Source of the DNA: Oribacterium sp. UBA5894
GTDB taxonomy: Bacteria > Bacillota > Clostridia > Lachnospirales > Lachnospiraceae
Direction of reading: 5' to 3'
Assembly (NCBI GenBank): GCA_002431355.1
Contig: DJEQ01000034.1
Coordinates: 1 to 21,132 of the forward strand
DNA: 21,132 nt
Below, piece by piece: positions 8,472 to 16,141 of the stretch; positions within the stretch are counted from its first letter, which is position 1; each line of letters starts with the position of its first letter. The notes beneath the pieces are model-generated. The model saw only the letters and a program-made list of their open reading frames with translations, was not told the origin of the DNA and searched no databases. A program made the position numbers and the translations under genes.

Positions 8472-10485
8472 GAAGAAGTGGGCTCCACAGAGCAGGAAAA
8501 TAAATGAAGGCGCCCTTCGTTTTGATGCTTTCAGAAAAGAAGCGTGTGGAAGCAGGCCTGCTGCGGCAGGAAAGCCGCATCGGAGAGGAGCGAAGGCATG
8601 GATCATGCTTCCACTTCTTTCGTTCCTCCTTTCGGCCTTTCTTCTCTCTGCCTGTGGGAGCCATGTGAAGGACGCCCCGGCGGCAGGCATAGAGACGAGG
8701 GGAGCAGAGGGGGGCGCGTCTTCGGACACGGCTACAGCTGAAGCTTCCCAGGGCGATGCGACTTCAAAGACCAGTACCGTTCTGTCCTTTTCGAGCCTTT
8801 CCGAGATTCCGGATGGAAGCTACTGGATTTCGGTCACGCTGACGGGCGGCTCGGGGCGAGCCTCGGTCGCTTCACCGACGGGCTTTTATGTGAAGAACGG
8901 GCAGGCGATGGCCGACATCCACTGGTCGAGTGCACACTACGATTACATGAAGGTGGAGGGCGTTCGCTATGATGCGGACGTCGATTCGGAGACGGGACAT
9001 GCGCGGATGACGATACCGGTGTCCGCACTCGATACGCCGATTTCCGTAATAGCAGATACGACGGCGATGTCGAAGCCGTACGAAATTGACTATACGCTTA
9101 CGTTTGATAGCTCCGTCCTGCTTCCGATGGAGGATGAGGGCAATGCACACAGCCTCGCATCAGCGATGGTAGAAGAGGCCATGCAGGAGGCACGTGAGCG
9201 CTCGATGGATGCTGCTGGAACAGAGGGAAGCGAAACTGCAGAGCCGGGCATGGCCGAAACGACGCCATCCGCTTCGGATGGAACGACGTCGCGTGCCGAT
9301 GGGCAGCTGACCTGGTCCGCGGCACCGGAGATCGATGGACTTCAGCTTCTCCGAACGGAGCCCAATGATGCCGCTACGTATTTTCGGCTCAGTACCTATG
9401 AGGATGCGGCAGGGCTTCCGTATACACTTCTGGAAATTGCCGGGGGGCAGGATCGCTATCTGCTTGTGCCGGAAAATGGCCAGGTATCGGCGCACGAGGC
9501 CCCTTCGCTTACAGTGATTCAGCAGCCGCTCGCGGCCGCCTACGTCGCGGCGAGCGCCACCATGGCCCCGCTCTGCGACATTGGCGCTGCTTCGCAGATC
9601 CGTTTTTCAGGCCTCCGCGCGGAGGGCTGGTATGTGGATGCGGCACGCACCGCCATGCAGGAGGGGCGCATGCTGTTTGCGGGAAAGTATTCCGAACCGG
9701 ATTACGAGACGCTCCTTCGGGAGGGCTGTGATCTGGCCCTCGAGTCCACCATGATTCTTCGGAAGCCGGAGGTGAAGGAAAAGCTCGAGTCCCTCGGCAT
9801 TCCGGTTTATATCGATTACTCGAGCTATGAGCCACATGTGCTGGGCCGCATGGAGTGGATTCGTGTGTATGGAGCGCTGTTTGGCCATGAAAAGGAGGCA
9901 GAGCAGTTCTACCAGAAGGAAAAGGCGCGACTTTCAGAGGTCCAGAAAGCGGGACTGCAGGGAAGTGAAAAAGCGAATGGAGACGGAGCCGCAGAGGAAG
10001 GATCGGCGCATTCAGAGGATGCACAGGAAGCGCTGGCATCGTCTGCAGGGCAGGAAGCACGTCCGACCGTCGTGTATTTTTATGTGAATACGGCGGGACA
10101 GATTCAGGTACGACAGCAGACGGATTATATTCCAGAGCTTCTTGAAATGGCGGGTGCCCGGTACCTCGCCCCACGGCAGTCGGGCATCGGTGCCGGGAAT
10201 CGGAAAACCAATGTGACCGTTTCGGTGGAGGATTTCTACCGAAGCTGTAAGGATGTGGATTATCTTATTTATTCGGCCACCCTCGATGAGCCGCTGGCCT
10301 CCATCGATGCCCTCCTCGAGAAGAATCCACTCTTTGCCGATTTTAAGGCGGTGCAGGAGGGACAGGTCTATACCACGAATAAGGACTTTTATCAGCTGAG
10401 TGATCGTATGGCTGATTTTGCAGAGGATGTCCGAACCATGCTGACGGGTGGCGGAGACATGCATTTTCTGAAGCACGTTCGATAA
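8461..10485 (+). CDS. Lipoprotein ABC substrate-binding protein with N-terminal NEAT-like domain
   Basis: A 674-residue surface lipoprotein. A hydrophobic segment (LPLLSFLLSAFLLSAC) ends in a lipobox with Cys65. I keep the start at 8461, overlapping tdk by 11 bases, because it supplies the basic N-region; ATG 8605 (residue 49) would lack positive charges. Residues ~119-222 form a beta-rich domain (DGSYWISVTLTGG, WSSAHYDYMKVEG, PVSALDTPISVIADT, MSKPYEIDYTLTF) that resembles NEAT heme-binding folds in strand pattern only. After a low-complexity linker, ~290-665 is a Fe3+/corrinoid-type periplasmic-binding domain (FAGKYSEPDYETLL, LESTMILRKPEVKEKLESLG, LEKNPLFADFKAVQEGQVY). With the next two genes it makes a complete importer. 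The substrate could be heme, a siderophore or a corrinoid. A second low-complexity stretch (~500-530) interrupts the binding domain. Confidence 0.85.
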   Translation: MACEKKWAPQSRKINEGALRFDAFRKEACGSRPAAAGKPHRRGAKAWIMLPLLSFLLSAFLLSACGSHVKDAPAAGIETRGAEGGASSDTATAEASQGDATSKTSTVLSFSSLSEIPDGSYWISVTLTGGSGRASVASPTGFYVKNGQAMADIHWSSAHYDYMKVEGVRYDADVDSETGHARMTIPVSALDTPISVIADTTAMSKPYEIDYTLTFDSSVLLPMEDEGNAHSLASAMVEEAMQEARERSMDAAGTEGSETAEPGMAETTPSASDGTTSRADGQLTWSAAPEIDGLQLLRTEPNDAATYFRLSTYEDAAGLPYTLLEIAGGQDRYLLVPENGQVSAHEAPSLTVIQQPLAAAYVAASATMAPLCDIGAASQIRFSGLRAEGWYVDAARTAMQEGRMLFAGKYSEPDYETLLREGCDLALESTMILRKPEVKEKLESLGIPVYIDYSSYEPHVLGRMEWIRVYGALFGHEKEAEQFYQKEKARLSEVQKAGLQGSEKANGDGAAEEGSAHSEDAQEALASSAGQEARPTVVYFYVNTAGQIQVRQQTDYIPELLEMAGARYLAPRQSGIGAGNRKTNVTVSVEDFYRSCKDVDYLIYSATLDEPLASIDALLEKNPLFADFKAVQEGQVYTTNKDFYQLSDRMADFAEDVRTMLTGGGDMHFLKHVR

Positions 10486-10487
10486 CT

Positions 10488-10560
10488 GAAAGTCGAAGAA
10501 GGGCTGCTTCTCTGCGCGTGCGTTTCGCGCCGGAAGACCTTTCTTCGACTTTCTTTTACT
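10488..10560 (+). terminator. Strong terminator after the lipoprotein gene
   Basis: A perfect 13-bp stem (10488-10500 with 10541-10553) encloses a GC-rich inner hairpin (GCGCG...CGCGC) and is followed by TTTTACT. It begins 2 bases past the stop codon. It separates the lipoprotein transcript from the permease, although both belong to one transporter. Confidence 0.8.
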
Positions 10561-10582
10561 GTTCGTGTGTGACGAAATCGAG

Positions 10583-10588
10583 TATACT
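10583..10588 (+). promoter_or_regulatory. Possible -10 box for the permease-ATPase unit
   Basis: TATACT lies 41 bases before the permease ATG and just after the terminator, where a new promoter is expected. The -35 region is poor. Confidence 0.35.
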
Positions 10589-10629
10589 GAAGGCCATGAA
10601 AAAGCAGCAGGCAGGAAGGAGAGAAGAGC

Positions 10630-11625
10630 ATGCAGGAATTTGAACGGGAAAACAGAAAACGACGACTGCGCTATCTCCTTGTATTTCTGGGACTGGCGCT
10701 CGTTCTTTGCTTCATTCTTTATCTGAATCTTTCCATCGGGACCGTCGCGCTCCGTGGAGATGCGATTTCCCGGACCATTTTCTGGCGCATCCGCCTGCCG
10801 AGGGTCTGCCTCGCGATGATACTTGGAGGTGCACTGGCGCTCAGTGGCTTTCTGCTGCAGACCTTCTTCGAAAACCCCATTGCGGGTCCCTATATTCTCG
10901 GTATTTCGAGCGGGGCGAAGCTGACGGTCACGCTTTCCATGCTCTTCACCCTGTCGCAGCTTCAGACGACAAGTGCTGCACTCAATGTTGCGGCCGCCTT
11001 CCTGGGCGCGCTCCTTTCGACCGGCTTCATTCTTTTTCTGTCGAAGCGTGTCCAGCACATGGCATCCATTCTGATCGGCGGCATCATGATTGGATACGTG
11101 ACGAATGCCATCACGGACTTTCTCATCACCTTTGCAGAGGATGCGGACATCGTGAATCTCCATGGCTGGTCGCTCGGCTCCTTTTCAGGGGCCGATGGGC
11201 AGGACGTGCTGGTGTCGGCGCTGATCGTTGGGGTGACGACGGGGCTTATCTTTCGCATGTCCAAGCCGATCGGCGCCTTTCGGCTCGGTGAGGGATATGC
11301 ACAGTCCCTCGGGGTTCAGGTGAAACGCTTTCGCACGATTCTGATTTTACTTTCCAGTATCCTGTCGGCGACGGTCACGGCCTTTGCAGGGCCGATCAGC
11401 TTCGTTGGCGTCGCCGCGCCGTACATCATGCGCCGTCTGCTTCGGACCTCGGAGCCACGTGTACTGATTCCGGCGGCATTTCTCGGCGGTGCAGCCTTTA
11501 CCGCGGCGTGTGATCTCCTCGCTCGGACCCTGTTAAGTCCAACCGAGCTCAATATCTCGACGGTCACCTCCCTCATCGGGGCGCCGATCGTCCTCTGGAT
11601 GCTTTTACAGGAGCATCGACGGTAG
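10630..11625 (+). CDS. FecCD-type ABC transporter permease
   Basis: A 331-residue, strongly hydrophobic inner-membrane protein of the BtuC/FecCD family, which moves siderophores, heme or corrinoids. It begins with a basic cytoplasmic N-terminus and contains the family's LPRVCLAMILGGALALSG, NPIAGPYILGISSGA, GWSLGSFSG and FAGPISFVGVAAPYIMRRL segments. Length is typical. AAGGAGAGAAG precedes the start. Only one permease is present, so it would act as a homodimer with the following ATPase, fed by the upstream lipoprotein. Confidence 0.93.
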   Translation: MQEFERENRKRRLRYLLVFLGLALVLCFILYLNLSIGTVALRGDAISRTIFWRIRLPRVCLAMILGGALALSGFLLQTFFENPIAGPYILGISSGAKLTVTLSMLFTLSQLQTTSAALNVAAAFLGALLSTGFILFLSKRVQHMASILIGGIMIGYVTNAITDFLITFAEDADIVNLHGWSLGSFSGADGQDVLVSALIVGVTTGLIFRMSKPIGAFRLGEGYAQSLGVQVKRFRTILILLSSILSATVTAFAGPISFVGVAAPYIMRRLLRTSEPRVLIPAAFLGGAAFTAACDLLARTLLSPTELNISTVTSLIGAPIVLWMLLQEHRR

Positions 11626-11772
11626 GGATTACAGTGCGGAAAAGAACCAGGAGTATTGATTTTTCTGTAAAGAGACGGGAACGTGCGTAGAGATAAAGAA
11701 ATCAGAGCAGGGAGTGAAGAACGCTCCGACATAAAAGAAAAGCGGCAGGAGTGGATGGAAAGGAGGAAAGCC

Positions 11773-12621
11773 ATGACAGGAGAGCTGGAGGACGCGGTTC
11801 TGAAGAAGCCGATGGAGAAAGAGAACAGGAGAGATGCGCAGCACGCAACGGGCAGCAGCTTGGTCCTGGCCGTTCAGAAGGTTGCGGCGGGGTATCATGG
11901 GACAGTCGTTCTGGAGAACCTGAGCTTCGAGCTGAAGCAGGGGGAAATCCTTGCGCTGATCGGACCGAATGGCGCTGGAAAATCCACCATACTGAAGACC
12001 CTGTCGCGCGTCCTTCTTCCGATTTTTGGAACGGTGGAGCTGGCAGGGCAGGATCTGCAGCGTCTGTCCGGAAACGCACTGGCACAGGAAATGGCGGTGC
12101 TGCTCACCGATCGTCCGAAGCCCGAGCTCATGACGGTACGGGATGTGGTCGCTCTCGGTCGTTATCCGTATACGGGACGTCTCGGCCGTCTTCAGACAGA
12201 GGATGAAGAAAAGGTAGAGGATGCCATGGCCGCCATGGATCTACTGCCGCTTCGTGCACGGGATTTCCGAGAGCTCAGTGATGGACAGAAGCAGCGGACG
12301 CTCCTCGCACGGGCGCTGGCGCAGGATCCGAAGATCCTCATCCTGGACGAACCGACCGGCTATCTCGACATTCACTATAAGCTGCAGCTCCTCCGCGTGC
12401 TTCGGGAGAAGGCAGGAGCCGGGATGACCATCATTGCCTCACTCCATGAAATGGAGCTTGCGCGGCTTCTCGCGGATCGACTTCTGACCGTAAAGGACGG
12501 GCATGCAGAGCATTTCGGAACCCCTGTAGAGATCTTTCGCGAAGACATCATTGCCCCACTCTATGACATCACGGGAGAGGAGTATGCGCTGCTGTATGGA
12601 AGATCGGAAAATTGTGAATAG
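11773..12621 (+). CDS. ABC transporter ATP-binding protein (iron/corrinoid type)
   Basis: A 282-residue ATPase of the FecE/BtuD type. I chose ATG 11773 because AAAGGAGG sits 7 bases upstream; earlier starts in the frame (GTG 11683, ATG 11755) lack that signal. It shows Walker A GPNGAGKS (64-71), the Q-loop region LTDRPKPELMTVRD, the signature LSDGQ (168-172, Asp instead of the usual Gly), Walker B ILILDEPTGYLD (188-) and the H-loop SLHE (His225). The N-terminal ~30 residues are an extra charged extension. It pairs with the upstream permease; a 147-base gap with no recognisable gene separates them. Confidence 0.93.
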   Translation: MTGELEDAVLKKPMEKENRRDAQHATGSSLVLAVQKVAAGYHGTVVLENLSFELKQGEILALIGPNGAGKSTILKTLSRVLLPIFGTVELAGQDLQRLSGNALAQEMAVLLTDRPKPELMTVRDVVALGRYPYTGRLGRLQTEDEEKVEDAMAAMDLLPLRARDFRELSDGQKQRTLLARALAQDPKILILDEPTGYLDIHYKLQLLRVLREKAGAGMTIIASLHEMELARLLADRLLTVKDGHAEHFGTPVEIFREDIIAPLYDITGEEYALLYGRSENCE

Positions 12622-12656
12622 AGCCTGTGTGAGACAGGACTGCATGCCCGCCCCGG

Positions 12657-12683
12657 GATCATGAAACGTTCGTTTCGATGATC
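12657..12683 (+). other. Hairpin ahead of cbiD
   Basis: GATCATGAAACG pairs with CGTTTCGATGATC (one bulged G), making a compact 12-bp stem 38 bases before the cbiD start. No T-run follows, so it is unlikely to be a simple terminator; an mRNA-processing or translational role is possible. Confidence 0.45.
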
Positions 12684-12720
12684 GGCGGTTTCGGCAGCAT
12701 GAAGGAAGAGAACACGTACT

Positions 12721-14532
12721 ATGAACGAATACGTATATAAAAATCAGAAGAAGCTTCGCTGTGGCTTCACGACAGGCACCTGCGCGGCGGCCTGTGCGCA
12801 GGCGGCGATGATTCGGCTTCTGACGGGGCAGCTGCTTCAGGAGGTGACGGTACAGCTTCCCTTAGCGCCGAAGGGAAGGGGAACCTGGCGAGACGAAGGG
12901 CGGCCGGGCTCCGAAGGGCAACAGGTGCAGGCGCGTTCTTCCATGGATGAAAACGTGAATGAATGGCCCCGGGAAAAATGTACGATGCCGGAACGTGAAC
13001 GAACGCTTCCCGCTGGAGTGAATGATTTTCATGACGCGATGACGCGTGTCACGCTTTCCGTCTATCCAACGGAGGATGGAGGCTTCGCCACACGGAAGGA
13101 TGCGGGCGACGATCCGGACGTGACCAATGGCACGGAAATCCGGGCGTATGTTGAGCCATGTATTCCGTGGCCTTCTGAAGACGGGGAAGACGCCCCTCGT
13201 CCTCTGACTTCGGAGGGAAAAGGTACAGAGGGTAAAAGCCAGCGGGGATTTTCTGACGATCCAGACGATCCAGAGAAAGCAGGTGCAGGGGATACACAGG
13301 GGCTTTCTGTGATCGGGAAAAAGCAGCCATGGGTATGTGCACCGAAGGAAGCATTCGCGTCTCGTGATGGACGCTTGTATCTTACGGGGGGCGTGGGTGT
13401 CGGCCGAGTCACGAAACCGGGACTGGAGCAGGCCATCGGACAGAGTGCGATTAACCGTGTGCCACGGCAGATGATATTTACAGCGGTGCAGCAGGTACTC
13501 CAGCAGTTTGAGGATGCGTTCGAAGAAAACCAGAGGCAGGAGGTGCCGACAGAAAAGGGAAAAAGCAGAGAGCATAGAGAGAACGACGAGAATGCAGAAA
13601 AGAACGATGAGAATGCAGAAAAGAACGAGAATATAGAGAATATAGAGAATACAGAGAAGCACGAAAATAAAGAGAAGAACAAGAACCGATGCTATCTTAT
13701 CACTATTTCGGTACCGGAGGGCGCGAAGCTTGCAGCGCGGACCTTTAATCCGCGGCTCGGCATTGTAGGTGGGATTTCGATTCTCGGAACGACAGGCATC
13801 GTCGAGCCGATGTCGGAGGCCGCCATCGTCAGAACGATCGAGACCTCGATTCGGCAGGCGCTTGCGCTGGAGGTGGAGACTTCCGAAAGGCGCAGAGGGG
13901 CATCCCAGGCTGCATATGCACAGATGAAGAGGGAAGCAGTGGATGGCAAAGGGCCAGATCATGTGGAAATGGACGAGAGAGGATGCGCGGAGGCATTCAA
14001 AGAAGGTATGCATTTCCCTGCGCGCCGCATCCTCGCCGTCCCTGGAAATTATGGGCAGCGCTATGTGGAAGAAAATCTGGGGCTTCGCGGGATGCCGGTG
14101 GTGGAGATTTCAAACTACATCGGCGAAGCGCTGGATCTTGCCGTTTCCTATGGCGTCACGGAATTCCTTCTGGTCGGAAACATTGGCAAGCTCGTAAAGC
14201 TCGCTGCCGGCATCATGAATACGCATAGCCGTGTGGCGGATGGCCGTTGGGAAATCTTTGCCGCACACCTCGCCCTCGCCGGAGGCACGCGGACACAGAT
14301 TGAGATGCTCCGTGAGGCGATCACGACGGAGGAAATGCTGACGCAGCTCGAAGAGATGGGACTGCGGGCACCGGTCATGCAGTCGATTCTTGAGGCCGTC
14401 GAACAGCATCTCGCCCATCGCATCCGTGGCCAGATGCGCTTCGGTGTCATCATCTACTCCGAGCGCTTCGGTTGTGTTGGAAAAACACAGGACGCGGAGG
14501 CCCTGCTTCAGGAGTTTCGAGGGGCACTCTAG
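12721..14532 (+). CDS. cbiD: Cobalt-precorrin-5B C1-methyltransferase CbiD, with large internal insertions
   Basis: CbiD methylates C1 of cobalt-precorrin-5B in anaerobic cobalamin synthesis. Family hallmarks are clear: LRCGFTTGTCAAACAQAA (~12-29), KDAGDDPDVTNG (~126-137), LTGGVGVGRVTKPGL, TFNPRLGIVGGISILGTTGI, and VEISNYIGEALDLA followed by FLLVGNIGKLVKLAAGIMN. The product is 603 residues, against roughly 350-400 usual for the family. The excess lies in three hydrophilic inserts at about 50-100, 149-212 and 266-322; the last is an Asn/Glu/Lys repeat coded by a minisatellite. Conserved blocks remain in frame around all three, so the enzyme is probably functional. The ribosome binding site (AAGGAAG) is ~12 bases from ATG, longer than ideal. 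Confidence 0.95.
   Translation: MNEYVYKNQKKLRCGFTTGTCAAACAQAAMIRLLTGQLLQEVTVQLPLAPKGRGTWRDEGRPGSEGQQVQARSSMDENVNEWPREKCTMPERERTLPAGVNDFHDAMTRVTLSVYPTEDGGFATRKDAGDDPDVTNGTEIRAYVEPCIPWPSEDGEDAPRPLTSEGKGTEGKSQRGFSDDPDDPEKAGAGDTQGLSVIGKKQPWVCAPKEAFASRDGRLYLTGGVGVGRVTKPGLEQAIGQSAINRVPRQMIFTAVQQVLQQFEDAFEENQRQEVPTEKGKSREHRENDENAEKNDENAEKNENIENIENTEKHENKEKNKNRCYLITISVPEGAKLAARTFNPRLGIVGGISILGTTGIVEPMSEAAIVRTIETSIRQALALEVETSERRRGASQAAYAQMKREAVDGKGPDHVEMDERGCAEAFKEGMHFPARRILAVPGNYGQRYVEENLGLRGMPVVEISNYIGEALDLAVSYGVTEFLLVGNIGKLVKLAAGIMNTHSRVADGRWEIFAAHLALAGGTRTQIEMLREAITTEEMLTQLEEMGLRAPVMQSILEAVEQHLAHRIRGQMRFGVIIYSERFGCVGKTQDAEALLQEFRGAL
13581..13653 (+). repeat. Nested in-frame minisatellite inside cbiD
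   Basis: Two 21-base copies of GAACGAYGAGAATGCAGAAAA (13581-13601, 13602-13622) are followed by three 9-base copies of GAGAATAYA (13627-13653). All units are multiples of 3 and keep the frame, coding for repeats such as NDENAEK and NIE. The tract is A-rich in a GC-rich gene. Confidence 0.9.
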
Positions 14533-14626
14533 GCACGAAACGTCCATTTTCCGAAAATGTGCCTGGAGCTTCCTGCTGCGCCCAGGCATGTTATGCCTGG
14601 AATTGGGTCGATGTGCCTATGGTCTG

Positions 14627-14661
14627 AAAGTGGACTATAGGCATGTGCGGCCCACTTTTTT
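14627..14661 (+). terminator. Likely terminator of cbiD
   Basis: AAAGTGG pairs with CCACTTT across a structured loop and ends in a T-run (14656-14661). It lies inside the inverted-repeat array, about 95 bases past the stop. Confidence 0.55.
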
Positions 14662-14720
14662 GATCATGTGCCTATACGTTTTCATAAACCCATAGGCACG
14701 TTCACCTAGAACGAAAAGAA

Positions 14721-14766
14721 GGATGCCTATGGAACCGTGAAATCAGCACGGTTTTTATAGGCATCC
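14721..14766 (-). terminator. Likely terminator of the SGNH hydrolase gene
   Basis: A 10-bp outer stem (GGATGCCTAT/ATAGGCATCC) and an inner AACCGTG/CACGGTT stem form a long hairpin. On the minus strand it is followed by TTCTTTTC, about 25 bases past the hydrolase stop. It is also part of the repeat array. Confidence 0.6.
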
Positions 14767-14791
14767 TTCGTGTTTTCAGGCGCTTTCGTGC

Positions 14792-15799
14792 CTATGGTCT
14801 GGCAGAGAGCTTCGCAGCAGCGTAGTCATGGAAGCGCTGGAGCCAGATCTGATAGGCGGCGTTCGTTTCATGCACGTAGTGATCCGAGCAGTACTGGGCA
14901 GCCAGCGTGCCGTTTTCCGCTTTCAGCGGCGTGGCGAGGTCGAGGTAATCCCAGCCTGCGGTTTCACCGAGGGCCTGCATCTCCTGGTTCAGTGCATCGA
15001 TGTTTGCATTGGTGAGCTGCCCCTTCTCAGAGCCCTGGTACATCGGGGTCGTACTGAGAATGGTGATTTCAATCTCCGGATTGACGGCGCGGATCTGCTG
15101 GATGAGACGCGTATAGTAGTCCACCGTTCCTGGAACGCCGCCAATGTTTAAATCATTAAGGCCGAAGAAGAGGAAGGCATGCTTCGCTCCGACGAGCTGG
15201 AGAGAATCCCAGATGTGATGCTGGGTGCCCTGCAGCAGCGGATGCACGGACTTCGAGGAAATCGCGGAGAAGGCATTGTGTGCGGAAAAGCTTCCGCGGG
15301 TCAGAAAGCCGAGGTTTTGAAGAATGGCGCTGTTCCCACGATTTCGGTTTGCATAGAGCTGAAAGCCATAGGCGACGGAATCGCCGACGACATAGGCACC
15401 CTGAAAGTAGCTTGCAATTTCCTCCTCGGTTGGTGGAAGTGCCTCCGCTGCAGGCTGTGTTTCCGGAAGCCCGGTCGGTGCACCATTCAGCGCGCCAGAG
15501 ATGGATGGGGTCGTAGTTGTGTCGGTCTGTGCAGAGGCAGATGAAATCGAAGGCGCGCTGGTGTCTGCGCTCTGGCCGAGTGCATTGGCAGCAGCATGTC
15601 CAGTGCTCTGATCGACGGCGGTGACCGAAGAGGCGTCAGAGGATGAATTCGCAGCGGCAGAGCTCGCAGCCGACAGTAGGGCTGGATCCACGCCATGCCC
15701 CGCGACGCCTGCGAAGGCACTCATGCTGAAGATGGACGAGGCGAGGAACAGATTCACATGGAAAACGGCCCGCCGAATCGTTTTTTTCGAAAGCTTCAT
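14792..15799 (-). CDS. Secreted SGNH/GDSL-family hydrolase
   Basis: A 335-residue exported esterase-like protein. I start at 15799 (MKLSKKTIRR), with AAAGGAAG upstream and a signal peptide ending SAFA (cut after residue 30); the frame opens earlier but without these signals. Residues 31-125 are a Ser/Ala/Thr-rich linker of low complexity. The catalytic domain shows block I GDSV (Ser141), block III GLND (G213, N215) and block V SDHYVH (Asp306, His310), a full SGNH set. Such enzymes deacylate glycans, peptidoglycan or lipids at the cell surface; the actual substrate is unknown. It runs against the cob genes, so it is not part of their operon. Confidence 0.88.
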   Translation of the reverse strand: MKLSKKTIRRAVFHVNLFLASSIFSMSAFAGVAGHGVDPALLSAASSAAANSSSDASSVTAVDQSTGHAAANALGQSADTSAPSISSASAQTDTTTTPSISGALNGAPTGLPETQPAAEALPPTEEEIASYFQGAYVVGDSVAYGFQLYANRNRGNSAILQNLGFLTRGSFSAHNAFSAISSKSVHPLLQGTQHHIWDSLQLVGAKHAFLFFGLNDLNIGGVPGTVDYYTRLIQQIRAVNPEIEITILSTTPMYQGSEKGQLTNANIDALNQEMQALGETAGWDYLDLATPLKAENGTLAAQYCSDHYVHETNAAYQIWLQRFHDYAAAKLSARP

Positions 15800-16063
15800 A
15801 GGAGACTTCCTTTCGTTTGTACATGATGAAAAAGCACTTCCTTGTGCTAGAAGACAACCGTGTTCCTTCATGCATAGAAGATGGAGTCTGCGCGTGGGGA
15901 AGCGCTTCACGTATCCGTTGCTTCTAAATGTATTCTACAAAGAGCAGAAGTGAAAAGCCAGTAAAGGAAGTATTCTTCATAAATCTTTCAGGATTGTGTA
16001 TATGAATAAGAGATAACAAAATTACGGTATCGAAGATAAAGGCGGATGCAGATGAATGCTGAA

Positions 16064-16102
16064 CATGAAAAACACCACCTGAAACAGATAGCGTTTTTCA
16101 TG
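16064..16102. promoter_or_regulatory. 10-bp inverted repeat upstream of the ZIP gene
   Basis: CATGAAAAAC (16064-16073) and GTTTTTCATG (16093-16102) are perfect complements with a 19-base loop. It ends 7 bases before the operator. It may be a hairpin that ends upstream transcription or a binding site. Confidence 0.5.
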
Positions 16103-16109
16103 AATAAGA

Positions 16110-16125
16110 GTTAGTATAGACTAAC
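16110..16125. promoter_or_regulatory. Palindromic operator of DtxR/MntR type
   Basis: GTTAGT-N4-ACTAAC is a perfect 6-4-6 palindrome whose TTAG...CTAA ends match the general look of DtxR-family (Fe/Mn sensing) sites. It overlaps a TATAGA that could be the -10 and is 16 bases before the ATG of a metal transporter. That context supports metal-dependent repression; the assignment is by resemblance. Confidence 0.6.
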
Positions 16126-16141
16126 CAAAGGAGGATAGAAC

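Larger units (their letters stand above)
14531..14795. repeat. Array of inverted repeats with core TGCCTAT / ATAGGCA
   Basis: About eleven copies of a TGCCT(AT/GG) core occur in 265 bases in alternating orientation: 14531, 14559, 14582, 14593, 14613, 14637, 14668, 14692, 14723, 14757 and 14788. They pair into successive hairpins, for example CCAGGCAT/ATGCCTGG (14582-14600), GTGCCTAT/ATAGGCAC (14668-14699) and GGATGCCTAT/ATAGGCATCC (14721-14766). The array fills the whole gap between cbiD and the convergent hydrolase gene and touches both stop codons. Confidence 0.85.
15800..16141. other. Divergent intergenic region between hydrolase and ZIP genes
   Basis: No gene is seen in these 342 bases. 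The left part is the hydrolase leader, including a small AGCAC/GTGCT hairpin (15833-15848) with T's on the minus strand. The right part carries an 11-base direct repeat ATGAATAAGAG (16002-16012 and 16100-16110), a 10-bp inverted repeat (16064-16102) and a DtxR-like operator before the ZIP gene. Confidence 0.6.

Noticed and set aside
6345..8729. 794-residue minus-strand open frame across GH3, tdk and the lipoprotein start
   Set aside because: It is a shadow caused by GC-rich codon use opposite real genes with clear motifs; it shows no domain and no ribosome binding site.
10596..10643. 15-residue upstream frame before the permease
   Set aside because: It overlaps the permease start and has no good ribosome binding site; likely chance.
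10012..11163. 383-residue minus-strand open frame over the terminator and permease
   Set aside because: It crosses a strong terminator and the start of a clear FecCD permease, and its sequence is low in structure.
13581..13653. CRISPR array
   Set aside because: The units are directly adjacent with no spacers and code in frame for CbiD.
12862..14013. 383-residue minus-strand open frame opposite cbiD, with a Phe/Leu/Ile-rich stretch
   Set aside because: The hydrophobic run is the antisense of the cbiD minisatellite and not a membrane protein.
14531..14795. Insertion sequence ends
   Set aside because: No transposase frame or target duplication is seen; the repeats are short and alternate many times.
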